64,000 bases of DNA from Nocardioides salarius (lineage in GTDB: Bacteria > Actinomycetota > Actinomycetes > Propionibacteriales > Nocardioidaceae). The stretch is from contig NZ_JAFBBZ010000001.1 of NCBI RefSeq assembly GCF_016907435.1, positions 2,480,001 to 2,544,000 of the forward strand, read 5' to 3'. Positions 56,708 through 64,000 of the stretch are shown here, piece by piece. The translations under genes and the position numbers were made by a program. The notes below the pieces were generated by a model. It saw only the letters and a list, made by a program, of their open reading frames with translations, made no database searches and was not told where the DNA came from. The stretch's first letter is position 1. Each line of letters opens with the position of its first letter.

Positions 56708-58063
56708 GTGCCTGCATCCACCCTGCCGACCACCGCCGTCATCGGCGCCGGCATCAGCGGGCTGACCGCCGGCAAGATGCTCGGCGACTACGGGGTGCCC
56801 TACACCTGCTACGAGAGCTCCGACCGGATCGGCGGCAACTGGGCCTTCGGCAACCCCAACGGGCACAGCAGCGCATACCGCTCGCTGCACATCGACACCT
56901 CCAAGCACCGGCTGTCCTTCAAGGACTTCCCGATGCCCGAGGACTACCCCGACTTCCCGCACCACACGCAGGTCAAGGCCTACCTCGACTCCTACGCGGA
57001 GGCGTTCGGCCTGCTGGACCCGATCGAGTTCCGCAACGGCGTCGAGCACGCCGACCCCGCCCCCGGTGGTGGGTGGGACCTGCGCCTGCAGTCGGGCGAG
57101 GAGCGCCACGTCGACCTGCTGGTGGTGGCCAACGGCCACCACTGGGATCCACGGATGGCCGACTTCCCCGGCGAGTTCACCGGCACCGAGATCCACTCCC
57201 ACCACTACGTCGACCCGCACGACCCGCTCGACTTCACCGGCAAGCGCATCCTCGTGGTCGGCCTGGGCAACAGCGCCGCCGACATCACCGTCGAGCTCTC
57301 CAGCCGCAGCCTGCAGAACGAGGTCACCCTCTCCACCCGCTCCAGCGCCTGGATCGTGCCGAAGTACACCGGCGGGCTGCCGGCCGACAAGTACTACGTG
57401 ACCACGCCGTACCTGCCGCTGTCGTGGCAGCGCAAGGTGCTGCAGAAGATGCAGTTCATGGCCGGGTCCAACCCCGAGCTCTACGGGCTGCCCAAGCCCA
57501 ACCACAAGTTCTTCGAGGCGCACCCGACCCAGTCGGTCGAGCTGCCGCTGCGGCTGGGCTCCGGCGACGTCACCCCCAGGCCCGACGTCTCGCGCCTCGA
57601 CGGCTCCACCGTGCACTTCGAGGACGGCACGTCGGGGGAGTTCGACGTCATCGTCTACGCCACCGGCTACAACATCACCTTCCCGTTCTTCGACCCCGAC
57701 GTGGTCAGCGCCCCCGGCAACCAGATCCGCCTCTTCAAGCGGATGTTCCTGCCCGGTCGCGACGACCTGGTCTTCATGGGTCTCGCGCAGTCCACGCCGA
57801 CGCTGTTCCCCTTCGTGGAGTGCCAGGCCCGCCTGCTCGGCGCGTACGCCGTGGGCCGCTACCGCCTGCCCGACGTCGCCACGATGGAGCAGGTCATCGA
57901 CGCCGACCAGCAGAAGTACACCGGCCACGTGCTCGACCGGCCCCGCCACACCCAGCAGCTCGACTACTTCATCTACGAGCACGACATGCGCACCAAGGAG
58001 ATCCCGGCGGGCCTGCGGCGCGCCGAGCGTCTCGGCGGCAGCGTACTGGCGGGAGCCCGGTGA
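56708..58063 (+). CDS. Flavin-containing monooxygenase
   Basis: 451 residues. GAGISG (13-18) binds FAD; RIGGNWAF follows; the FMO fingerprint is FTGTEIHSHHYVDP; a second dinucleotide site is VVGLGNSAADITVEL; and DVIVYATGYN closes the family pattern. It inserts oxygen into N- or S-compounds or, as a Baeyer-Villiger-like enzyme, into ketones. GGGAGG precedes the GTG start. It is the first gene of an operon with a TetR regulator and a hydrolase, which could open an ester formed from a ketone. Confidence 0.9.
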   Translation: MPASTLPTTAVIGAGISGLTAGKMLGDYGVPYTCYESSDRIGGNWAFGNPNGHSSAYRSLHIDTSKHRLSFKDFPMPEDYPDFPHHTQVKAYLDSYAEAFGLLDPIEFRNGVEHADPAPGGGWDLRLQSGEERHVDLLVVANGHHWDPRMADFPGEFTGTEIHSHHYVDPHDPLDFTGKRILVVGLGNSAADITVELSSRSLQNEVTLSTRSSAWIVPKYTGGLPADKYYVTTPYLPLSWQRKVLQKMQFMAGSNPELYGLPKPNHKFFEAHPTQSVELPLRLGSGDVTPRPDVSRLDGSTVHFEDGTSGEFDVIVYATGYNITFPFFDPDVVSAPGNQIRLFKRMFLPGRDDLVFMGLAQSTPTLFPFVECQARLLGAYAVGRYRLPDVATMEQVIDADQQKYTGHVLDRPRHTQQLDYFIYEHDMRTKEIPAGLRRAERLGGSVLAGAR

Positions 58064-58662
58064 ACGCCCTGGACACCGCGACCTCGCGCGGCGACCAGCG
58101 GCGTACGGCGCTGCTCGGGGCCCTCGACGCGCTGCTGCAGGACTCCACGCTCGAGGCCATCAACATCTCGGAGATCTCGCGGCGCGCCGGGGTGACCCGC
58201 TCGGCGTTCTACTTCTACTTCGAGAACAAGGCCGCCGCGGTCGCGGCGCTGATGGAGCAGATGTACGACGACACGGCGGCCGCCGCGGCGCACCTCACCG
58301 GCGAGGGCACCCCCCAGGAGCGGATCGAGGCCACCATCCGGGGCCTCTTCGCCAGCTGGGACCGCCACGAGCACCTGTGCCGCGCGACCCTGGAGGCCCG
58401 CGCCTCCAGCCCGGCGGTGCGCGAGCTGTGGGACGCCGACCGCGAGTCGTTCGTGCCCGTGGTCGCCGCGATGATCGAGGCGGAGCGGGCCGCCGGCCGC
58501 GCGCCCGGCGGCGTACCGGCCCCCACCCTGGCCAGCGTGCTGCTCGAGCTCAACGACCGGATGCTCGAGCGGGTGGCCCTGGGCGGGCCGCTGGGGCGCG
58601 AGGAGCTGGTCGAGGGCGTGGTCGCGGTGTGGCTGCGCTCCATCTACGGAAGGACGTCATGA
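58060..58662 (+). CDS. TetR-family regulator of the monooxygenase operon
   Basis: 200 residues. The helix-turn-helix is INISEISRRAGVTRSAFYFYFENKAAAVAAL (residues ~34-64), followed by a helical ligand-binding domain (ERIEATIRGLFASWDRHEHLCRATLEARASSPAVREL) resembling EthR-like members. It overlaps the genes on both sides by four bases, so it is made with them and likely represses them through the palindrome at 56618. Confidence 0.9.
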   Translation: MNALDTATSRGDQRRTALLGALDALLQDSTLEAINISEISRRAGVTRSAFYFYFENKAAAVAALMEQMYDDTAAAAAHLTGEGTPQERIEATIRGLFASWDRHEHLCRATLEARASSPAVRELWDADRESFVPVVAAMIEAERAAGRAPGGVPAPTLASVLLELNDRMLERVALGGPLGREELVEGVVAVWLRSIYGRTS

Positions 58663-59633
58663 CCGACACGACCCTGAGCCCCGAGGCCGCCGCGCGTGCG
58701 GCCGGCCACCGCGAGGTGCGCTTCCGCTCCGGCGGCGACGAGTGCGTGGCCACCCACGTCGTGGCCGCCCACGACGACCTGGCCGGCCCCGCCGGGCGCC
58801 CGGTGGTGGTGATGGCCCACGGCCTCGCCGGCACCGTCGACTCGGGCCTGCTGCCCTTCGCCGACGGCCTGGCCGCGGCCGGGCTCGACGTGCTGGCCTT
58901 CGACTACCGCGGCTTCGGGCTCTCGGGCGGGTCGACGCGCCAGCGGGTGTCGGTGACCGGCCAGCTCGAGGACTTCGCGGCGGCCTGCCGGGCGGCGGCC
59001 GCGCTGCCCGGGGTCGACCCCGCCCGCCTGGTGCTGTGGGGGGTCTCGCTCGCCGGCGGGCACGTGCTGAGCGTGGCCGCCGGGCGCGACGACGTGGCCG
59101 CGGTGGTCTCCCTGACCCCGCTGGTCGACGGCGCCGCGGCCGGCCGGCTGGCCCTGCGCCACCACTCGCCGCTGACCCTGGCCCGCTCCACCGTCGACGG
59201 GGTGCGCTCGCGGGCCCTGGGCTCCCGGCGCGGCCCGGTGATGGTGCCGGTCGTCGCCGACCCCGGTCAGCAGGGCGCGCTGACGCTGTCGGGCTGCAAG
59301 GACGACTACCTGGCCCTGGCCGGCCCGTCGTGGCGCAACGAGGTCGATGCCGCCGTGGCCCTCGAGCTCGGCAGCCACCGCCCGGTCAAGCAGGCCAAGC
59401 AGGTCGGCTGCCCGCTGCTGGTGCAGATCGCCGACTTCGACCGGCTCGCGCCGCCGCACGCCGCGGCCAAGGCGGCGGTCAAGGGACGGGCCGAGGTCCG
59501 GCACTACCCCGGCGACCACTTCGACGTCTGGCCGGGCAAGGACTTCTTCGCCCCCGCGCTCGCCCACCAGGTGCACTTCCTGACCCGCCACCTGGCGCCG
59601 GCGGCGTCCACGGAGCGGGCCGATGGCCGATGA
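58659..59633 (+). CDS. Alpha/beta hydrolase
   Basis: 324 residues. VVMAHGLAGTVDSGLLPFADGLAAAGLDVLAFDYRGFGLSGG forms the oxyanion and strand 4 region; the nucleophile is Ser in LWGVSLAGGHVLS (~131), where the usual final Gly of GxSxG is Ala followed by Gly-Gly as in the related GTSFSGG pattern; Asp (IADFDRLAPP) and His (YPGDHFDVW) finish the triad. Likely an esterase or lactonase for the product of the upstream monooxygenase; inferred from the operon. Confidence 0.85.
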   Translation: MTDTTLSPEAAARAAGHREVRFRSGGDECVATHVVAAHDDLAGPAGRPVVVMAHGLAGTVDSGLLPFADGLAAAGLDVLAFDYRGFGLSGGSTRQRVSVTGQLEDFAAACRAAAALPGVDPARLVLWGVSLAGGHVLSVAAGRDDVAAVVSLTPLVDGAAAGRLALRHHSPLTLARSTVDGVRSRALGSRRGPVMVPVVADPGQQGALTLSGCKDDYLALAGPSWRNEVDAAVALELGSHRPVKQAKQVGCPLLVQIADFDRLAPPHAAAKAAVKGRAEVRHYPGDHFDVWPGKDFFAPALAHQVHFLTRHLAPAASTERADGR

Positions 59634-59636
59634 CCC

Positions 59637-59667
59637 TCGACATGCCGGGGGTACGTACTCCTAGTAT
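59637..59667 (+). promoter_or_regulatory. Promoter of the P450 gene with TACGTAC near-palindrome
   Basis: A -10-like TAGTAT (59662-59667) ends five bases before the ATG, so the message is probably leaderless; TCGACA (59637-59642) is a possible but distant -35. Between them is GGGGTACGTACTCC (59648-59661), palindromic at 12 of 14 positions, sharing its core with the palindrome at 42237. Confidence 0.5.
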
Positions 59668-59672
59668 GTGAC

Positions 59673-61103
59673 ATGGCCACCACTCAGAACGCCCTGCTCG
59701 ACCAGCTCCCCGAGACCGGGGGGCTCACCGAGGAGCGCTTCAAGAAGATGAGCGGTGCGTCGGTCGGCGACGGCCGCGCCCCGCGGGTGGCTCCGCAGGG
59801 CCTGCCGCCCGGCCCGCGGTGGCCGGTGCTGGTGCAGAGCGCGGCGCTGATGCGCTTCCGGCACTGGTTCCACCCCTACCTGCACCGCACCTACGGCGAC
59901 GTCTTCACCGTCCGGCTGGTCCCGGGCGGCCAGCCGCTGGTCTTCTTCACCCGCCCCGAGCACGCCAAGGAGATCTTCGCCGCCGACCCGGAGTTCTTCC
60001 ACGCCGGCAAGGGCAACGCCATCCTGGGCCCGATCATGGGGGAGCACTCGCTGCTGCTGCAGGACGGCGACGACCACAAGCGGGCCCGCAAGCTGCTGAT
60101 GCCCGCCTTCAACGGCGCCGCGCTGCGCGAGTACCGCTCGCTGGTCACCGACCTGGCCGCCGACGAGGCCGCGCACTGGCCCGACGGGGTCGTGCTGCGC
60201 TCGCTGGACCGGATGAACGTGCTGACCCTCGAGGTCATCCTGCGCGTGGTCTTCGGCGTCACCGACGAGGAGCGGCTGGCCGCGATGCGCCCGCGCGTCA
60301 ACGCCACCGTCGACATCAGTCCCGCCGTGCTGCTGGGCTGGGGCTACCCGCGGCTGCAGCGGTTCGGGCCCTGGCGGCGCACGGTGCAGAACCAGGCCGA
60401 GCTCGACCGGCTGATCTACGCCGAGATCCGCGAGCGGCGCGCCGCCCCCGACCTCGCGGAGCGCAGCGACGTGCTGTCGCGGCTGATCCGCCACGGCGGC
60501 GCCGAGGAGGGTGACGGCCTCGGCGGGCTCAGCGACACCGAGCTGCGCGACCAGCTGATCACCCTGCTGCTCGCGGGGCACGAGACGACCGCGACCTCCC
60601 TGGCCTGGGCGCTCTACGAGTTGGGCCGCGACCCCGAGCTGCTGCGCCGCTCGCAGGCCGCCGCCGACGGCGACGGCGCCGAGGACGACGCCTGGCTCGA
60701 GGCGGTGATGAAGGAGTCGATGCGCCTGCACCCGGTGATCCCGATGGTGGTGCGCACGCTGATGCGCCCGGCCACCATCGGCGGGGTCGACCTGCCCCGC
60801 GGCGTCACCGTCGGGCCCTCGATCATCGTGGCCCACCAGAAGTCGGAGAACCACCCCGACCCCGAGGTCTTCCGCCCCGAGCGGTTCCTGGGCCAGAACC
60901 CGCCGACCAACACCTGGATCCCGTTCGGCGGCGGCGTACGCCGCTGCATCGGCGCGGGCTTCGCGCAGATGGAGGGCGTCGCGGTGCTGCGCGAGGTGCT
61001 GCGGGTCCACGACGTGGCCACCCCCACCGGCGACGTGCCGAAGGTCCGCAACATCACCTCGGTGCCCCGCGACGGCGCCCGCATCCGCGTCACCCGCCGC
61101 TGA
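59673..61103 (+). CDS. Cytochrome P450
   Basis: 476 residues. I-helix AGHETT (301-306), K-helix KESMRLHP with the ExxR pair, and heme loop FGGGVRRCIGAGF with Cys425 as the iron ligand. The proline-rich start GLPPGPRWPVL without a membrane helix suits a soluble bacterial enzyme of the CYP136/138-like, eukaryote-resembling kind. It would hydroxylate a lipophilic compound, and lies directly after the monooxygenase operon, possibly in the same pathway. No ferredoxin gene is adjacent. Confidence 0.92.
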   Translation: MATTQNALLDQLPETGGLTEERFKKMSGASVGDGRAPRVAPQGLPPGPRWPVLVQSAALMRFRHWFHPYLHRTYGDVFTVRLVPGGQPLVFFTRPEHAKEIFAADPEFFHAGKGNAILGPIMGEHSLLLQDGDDHKRARKLLMPAFNGAALREYRSLVTDLAADEAAHWPDGVVLRSLDRMNVLTLEVILRVVFGVTDEERLAAMRPRVNATVDISPAVLLGWGYPRLQRFGPWRRTVQNQAELDRLIYAEIRERRAAPDLAERSDVLSRLIRHGGAEEGDGLGGLSDTELRDQLITLLLAGHETTATSLAWALYELGRDPELLRRSQAAADGDGAEDDAWLEAVMKESMRLHPVIPMVVRTLMRPATIGGVDLPRGVTVGPSIIVAHQKSENHPDPEVFRPERFLGQNPPTNTWIPFGGGVRRCIGAGFAQMEGVAVLREVLRVHDVATPTGDVPKVRNITSVPRDGARIRVTRR

Positions 61104-61166
61104 CCCGGCCCAGATCGCACCCTGACCGGGCGCAGATGTCGCACTGACCCGGCGCAAAATGACTCG
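61101..61166. repeat. Three tandem 22-bp units after the P450 gene
   Basis: Each unit starts TGACC(C/G)GGC and continues CAGAT..CGCAC; they begin at 61101, 61123 and 61145, the last one diverging at its end. The TGA of the first unit is the P450 stop codon. No protein-coding role. Confidence 0.6.
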
Positions 61167-61210
61167 CCGCCGGGCCGCCGCGCTGGCAGCCTGGGCTGTC
61201 GTGACCGAGC

Positions 61211-62509
61211 ATGACCTGGGGTGAGCGGCTGCGGGCGCTGCGCATCGACCTGACCCCGCTGCGCACCTCGCGCGACTTCCGGCTGCTCTTCGTGGCCGGC
61301 ACCGTCTTCTACCTCGGCGCGATGGTCACCTACGTCGCGATCCCCTTCCAGGTCTACACCGAGACCGGCTCCAACCTCGCGGTCGGCCTGGTCGGCCTCG
61401 TCGAGCTGGTGCCCCTGGTCGTCTTCGGCCTGTACGGCGGCGCGCTGGCCGACCACGTCGACCGCAGGCGGCTGCTGGTGGCCACCGGCGTGGCCCAGGC
61501 GGTGGCCACGGCGGTGCTGGCCGCCAACGCGTTCGGGGCCTTCGGGCCCGACCCGCAGCTGTGGCTGGTCTTCGCGCTGGCCGCGGTGCTGGCCTCGACC
61601 TCCTCGATGCAGCGGCCCTCCCGCGAGGCGCTGATGCCGCGCACGGTGCGCCACGACGAGATCCCCGCCGCGCAGGCGCTGACCAGCCTGGGCATGGAGA
61701 TCGGGGTGCTCGTGGGGCCCGCGGTGGGCGGCCTGCTGATCGCCTTCGTCGGGCTGGGCTGGTGCTTCGTGGTCGACGTCGTCGGGCTGGGGGTGGCGAC
61801 GCTGATGTACCTGGCGATGGACCCGCACCCGCACCGCGAGGAGACCACCCCGCCGAGCCTGGCCGGCATCGCGACGGGCTTCCGCTACGCGCTGGGTCGC
61901 CGCGACCTGCTCGGCACCTACCTCGTCGACGTCGCGGCGATGCTGCTGGCGATGCCGGTGGTGCTCTTCCCGGCGCTGGCCGAGACCGTCTTCGGGCGCC
62001 CCGAGCTGATCGGGCTGCTCTACTCCGCCGAGACCGTCGGGGCCCTGGTGGCGACCGCCCTGTCGGGGTGGACCGCGCGGGTGCACCACCACGGGCGGGC
62101 GATCGTGCTGGCGGCAGCGGCGTACGGCGTGTGCATCGCGCTCGCCGGGCTGATGCCGACCTTCTGGCTGGTCGCCGGCTTCTTCGCGCTCGCCGGCGCC
62201 GCCGACATGGTCTCCGGGGTCTTCCGCGGGATCGTGTGGAGCCAGACGATCCCCGAGGGGATGCGCGGGCGCCTGGCCGGGATCGAGATGCTCTCCTACT
62301 CGGTGGGACCGCTGGGCGGGCAGGTGCGCGCCGGCGTCACCGCCGACCTGTGGTCGGTGCGGGGCTCGATCACCAGCGGCGGGGTGGCCTGCGTCGTCGG
62401 GGTCGGCGCGACCGCGCTGTGGCTGCGCGACTTCTGGTCCTACGACGCCCGCACCGACGAGCACGCCGTGGCCGAGCGGGCGGTGCGCGCCGCCCGCGGC
62501 GAGGAGTGA
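61211..62509 (+). CDS. MFS transporter, enterobactin-exporter-like (MFS_3)
   Basis: 432 residues, twelve helices. LRTSRDFRLLFVAGTVFYLGAMVTYVAIPFQVY, GLYGGALADHVDRRRLLVATG and SLGMEIGVLVGPAVGGLLIAF match the MFS_3/EntS-like group, members of which export siderophores and other small molecules. No siderophore genes are near. The ATG is preceded by no strong ribosome site; an upstream GTG (61201) is out of frame. Confidence 0.85.
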   Translation: MTWGERLRALRIDLTPLRTSRDFRLLFVAGTVFYLGAMVTYVAIPFQVYTETGSNLAVGLVGLVELVPLVVFGLYGGALADHVDRRRLLVATGVAQAVATAVLAANAFGAFGPDPQLWLVFALAAVLASTSSMQRPSREALMPRTVRHDEIPAAQALTSLGMEIGVLVGPAVGGLLIAFVGLGWCFVVDVVGLGVATLMYLAMDPHPHREETTPPSLAGIATGFRYALGRRDLLGTYLVDVAAMLLAMPVVLFPALAETVFGRPELIGLLYSAETVGALVATALSGWTARVHHHGRAIVLAAAAYGVCIALAGLMPTFWLVAGFFALAGAADMVSGVFRGIVWSQTIPEGMRGRLAGIEMLSYSVGPLGGQVRAGVTADLWSVRGSITSGGVACVVGVGATALWLRDFWSYDARTDEHAVAERAVRAARGEE

Positions 62510-62531
62510 TCTCGTGGCAGGCTTGGCCGCC

Positions 62532-62651
62532 ATGAGCGGCTACTACTCCTGCATGGCCTGCGGCCACGAGTTCGACCCCATCGCCACCCGCTGGTTCTGC
62601 CCGCACTGCAAGTTCAAGGCGAACTGCTGCGAGGGCGAGCCGCTGGGCTGA
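62532..62651 (+). CDS. 39-residue cysteine-rich zinc-ribbon/rubredoxin-like protein
   Basis: MSGYYSCMACGHEF at the start, then WFCPHCKFKANCCEGEPLG: two CxxC knuckles 16 residues apart plus a CC pair, with conserved Trp/Tyr as in rubredoxins. It would bind one Zn or Fe. I recall similar very short proteins in other actinobacteria. It lies 22 bases after the MFS gene on the same strand. Good codon use and the regular cysteine pattern support a real gene. Confidence 0.65.
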   Translation: MSGYYSCMACGHEFDPIATRWFCPHCKFKANCCEGEPLG

Positions 62652-62691
62652 GGGGTCTCGAGACGGGACTTCGTCCCTCCTCGACCACCGC

Positions 62692-63852
62692 TCAGCGGGC
62701 GAAGGCGTCTCGCACGCGGGCCTCGGAGAGCCCGTAGTCCTTGAGCGAGTAGTGGTGGCTGGGGCGGGCGTGGCCCGAGCGGGCCTCGGCGTCGATGAGG
62801 CGCACCTGCTCCTCGGCCTCGGCCGACAGGCTCAGGCCGAAGGCGGCGTAGACGCCCCGGACGGTGCCGACCGGGTCGCCCTGCAGGTCGGCGAAGTCGA
62901 CGTCGACGAACTGCGCCTGGTCGTAGCGGGGACGGGCGTCGTGGAAGGCGTGGTAGGCCCGCGACCACAGGTCGAGCTGGGTGTGGCCGATCACGCCGCC
63001 CACGAAGGTCTCCGAGTGCCCGGCGGTGGTGGCGGCCGACAGCGAGCACGACGAGGCGATGCACGAGACCGGGTCGCGGTGCGTGGAGACCACGAGCGCG
63101 TCGGGGTAGACGCTCATCAGCGCGTCGAGGGCCGTCATGTGCGAGGGGTTCTTGAGCACCCAGCGCTTCTCGGGGTCGTTCATCCCGATGAGCTGCAGGT
63201 TCTGCCGGTGCCGCGCGTAGGCGTCGGTCCAGTCCTGGCCGCGCAGCCAGTCGGTGTAGCGCGGCAGGTTGGCCAACGACTCGTAGGAGTTCGACTTGCC
63301 CGTCTGGCGCAGCAGCCGCCAGCACTCCTCGACCGAGGTGGCGTCCATGTAGTGGATCCCCATGTACTCCGGGTCCTCGACGTGGTGGGCGCTGAAGGCC
63401 TCCTGCATCGCGGCGAAGACCGGGTCGGTCTCCCACGTCTCGCGGGGCGGGCGCGGCTGGGGGAACTGGGTCAGCCACATCTCCAGGCCCTGGTGCGCCG
63501 GGTCGCAGACCAGCAGCCGGTGCAGCGCCGTGGTGCCGGTGCGCGGCAGGCCCATCACGAAGACCGGCCGCTCGACGGGTACGTCGGCGTGCTGGGGCAG
63601 CGCGTTGAACTGCGCCTGGGTCAGCAGCCGCCCCACCAGCGCGCTCTTGACCTCGGAGCGCTGGAAGTAGTTGCCGCGCCCGGTCAGGCCGGCCTCCGGG
63701 CTGCCCAGGTCCTCGACCAGGACCCGCAGGCCCTCCTCGTGGGCGTCCCCGCCGAAGTCGTCGAGGCCGGTGGTGCGGACCGCGGCGGCCGCGATGTCGT
63801 CGTACGACCCGACGTCGGCGCGCTCGCGGGCCATCACGTTGGCACTGCTCAC
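62692..63852 (-). CDS. Sulfotransferase family protein (Sulfotransfer_3-like)
   Basis: 386 residues. PAPS loop FVMGLPRTGTTALHRLL near residue 97 and the 3'-phosphate motif VVSTHRDPVSCIASSCSL near residue 260; WVLKNPSHM is the usual third conserved segment. These large cytoplasmic sulfotransferases are numerous in mycobacteria and Nocardioides, where known members sulfate lipids and related molecules. GTG start overlapping the stop codon of an SDR by four bases implies a common transcript. Confidence 0.88.
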   Translation of the reverse strand: MSSANVMARERADVGSYDDIAAAAVRTTGLDDFGGDAHEEGLRVLVEDLGSPEAGLTGRGNYFQRSEVKSALVGRLLTQAQFNALPQHADVPVERPVFVMGLPRTGTTALHRLLVCDPAHQGLEMWLTQFPQPRPPRETWETDPVFAAMQEAFSAHHVEDPEYMGIHYMDATSVEECWRLLRQTGKSNSYESLANLPRYTDWLRGQDWTDAYARHRQNLQLIGMNDPEKRWVLKNPSHMTALDALMSVYPDALVVSTHRDPVSCIASSCSLSAATTAGHSETFVGGVIGHTQLDLWSRAYHAFHDARPRYDQAQFVDVDFADLQGDPVGTVRGVYAAFGLSLSAEAEEQVRLIDAEARSGHARPSHHYSLKDYGLSEARVRDAFAR

Positions 63853-64000
63853 GAGTGGAACTCGCCGCAGTCGACGTTGAGGGTCTGGCCGCTGACCGCG
63901 GAGGCCAGGTCGGTGGCCAGGAACAGCGTGGCCCGGGCGATCTCGGCGGGGGAGGCCAGGCGCTGCAGGTCGGTCGGTGCGGCCTTCTCGGCGTACACCT
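63849..64000 (-). CDS. SDR-family oxidoreductase, C-terminal fragment at window edge
   Basis: Only the last ~49 residues are inside the window. LASPAEIARATLFLATDLASAVSGQTLNVDCGEF is the classic C-terminal end of classical SDR enzymes (PxEIA...FLxSxxxSxxxGQxLxVDGG). The gene continues beyond base 64000 on the minus strand and is coupled to the sulfotransferase gene through a 4-base overlap. Confidence 0.85.
   Translation of the reverse strand, partial: VYAEKAAPTDLQRLASPAEIARATLFLATDLASAVSGQTLNVDCGEFHS

Noticed and set aside
53513..58063. A 1516-codon open frame on the + strand
   Set aside because: It is made of frames antisense to or out of phase with hutF, hutI and the M1 peptidase, joined by chance in GC-rich DNA; only its last part is the real monooxygenase.

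Overview
The window comes from a very GC-rich Gram-positive actinobacterium, most likely Nocardioides or a close relative in the Propionibacteriales. The support is indirect: near-universal G/C third codon positions, many GTG starts, operons joined by 4-base GTGA/ATGA overlaps, a mycothiol-dependent isomerase-type protein, a DUF222/13E12-type HNH endonuclease, an AbiEi-like protein, an anchor-P-like secreted protein and an EtfD-type iron-sulfur reductase. No rRNA or other taxonomic marker is present. Most of the window is ordinary chromosome. There is no prophage, transposase, CRISPR array or replication origin.

Layout. 1-1.2 kb: LigB/LigA-type extradiol dioxygenase pair, cut by the left edge. 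1.3-7.4 kb: phosphoglucomutase diverging from an enoyl-CoA hydratase, a membrane beta-propeller protein, and an SDR/mycothiol-isomerase pair. 7.4-15.1 kb: a GAF-SpoIIE phosphatase, a thioredoxin-NHL protein with a MOSC protein, a lysE/argP-type exporter-regulator pair, and a DUF222 HNH endonuclease whose start codon lies in a LexA-like SOS box. 15.1-17.3 kb: a visibly less GC-rich islet of three small unknown genes, ending in a dispersed palindromic repeat. 17.3-22.9 kb: FadE5-like acyl-CoA dehydrogenase, a cysteine-free Rrf2 regulator, a degenerate sulfotransferase-like protein, an NTF2-like protein behind a KstR-type palindrome, two DUF proteins and tRNA-Gly(CCC). 23-30.6 kb: SGNH hydrolase; dcd-sulfotransferase-DksA-like operon; a ribbon-helix-helix/DUF4097 operon; a sodium:solute symporter with a small partner; an AbiEi-like protein. 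30.7-34.3 kb: EtfD-like reductase with a 400-residue disordered tail carrying eight SLFD motifs. 34.5-43.2 kb: secreted amidohydrolase, EamA transporter with IclR regulator, MFS transporter, an anchor-P-like gene split by one in-frame TAG, and a patatin. 43.2-50.5 kb: dtd, YjbR-like protein, an mcl/citE lyase pair, DUF1992, small membrane proteins, MFS and M20 hydrolase. 50.6-56.6 kb: nitroreductase, histidine-degradation operon (M20 amidohydrolase-hutF-hutI), a second copy of the palindromic repeat and a secreted M1 peptidase. 56.7-64 kb: FMO-TetR-hydrolase operon followed by a P450, an MFS transporter, a 39-residue zinc-ribbon protein, a sulfotransferase and the end of an SDR.

Together the genes describe an aerobic degrader of fatty acids, sterol- or terpenoid-like compounds, aromatics and histidine. 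The most connected story is lipid oxidation. The acyl-CoA dehydrogenase at 17.3-19.1 kb and the EtfD-like quinone reductase at 30.7-34.3 kb, biochemical partners in mycobacteria, share an almost identical 21-bp upstream element. The least explained structures are the repeated SLFD motifs in the EtfD tail, the dispersed ~100-bp inverted repeat, and the single TAG inside an otherwise intact secreted protein.
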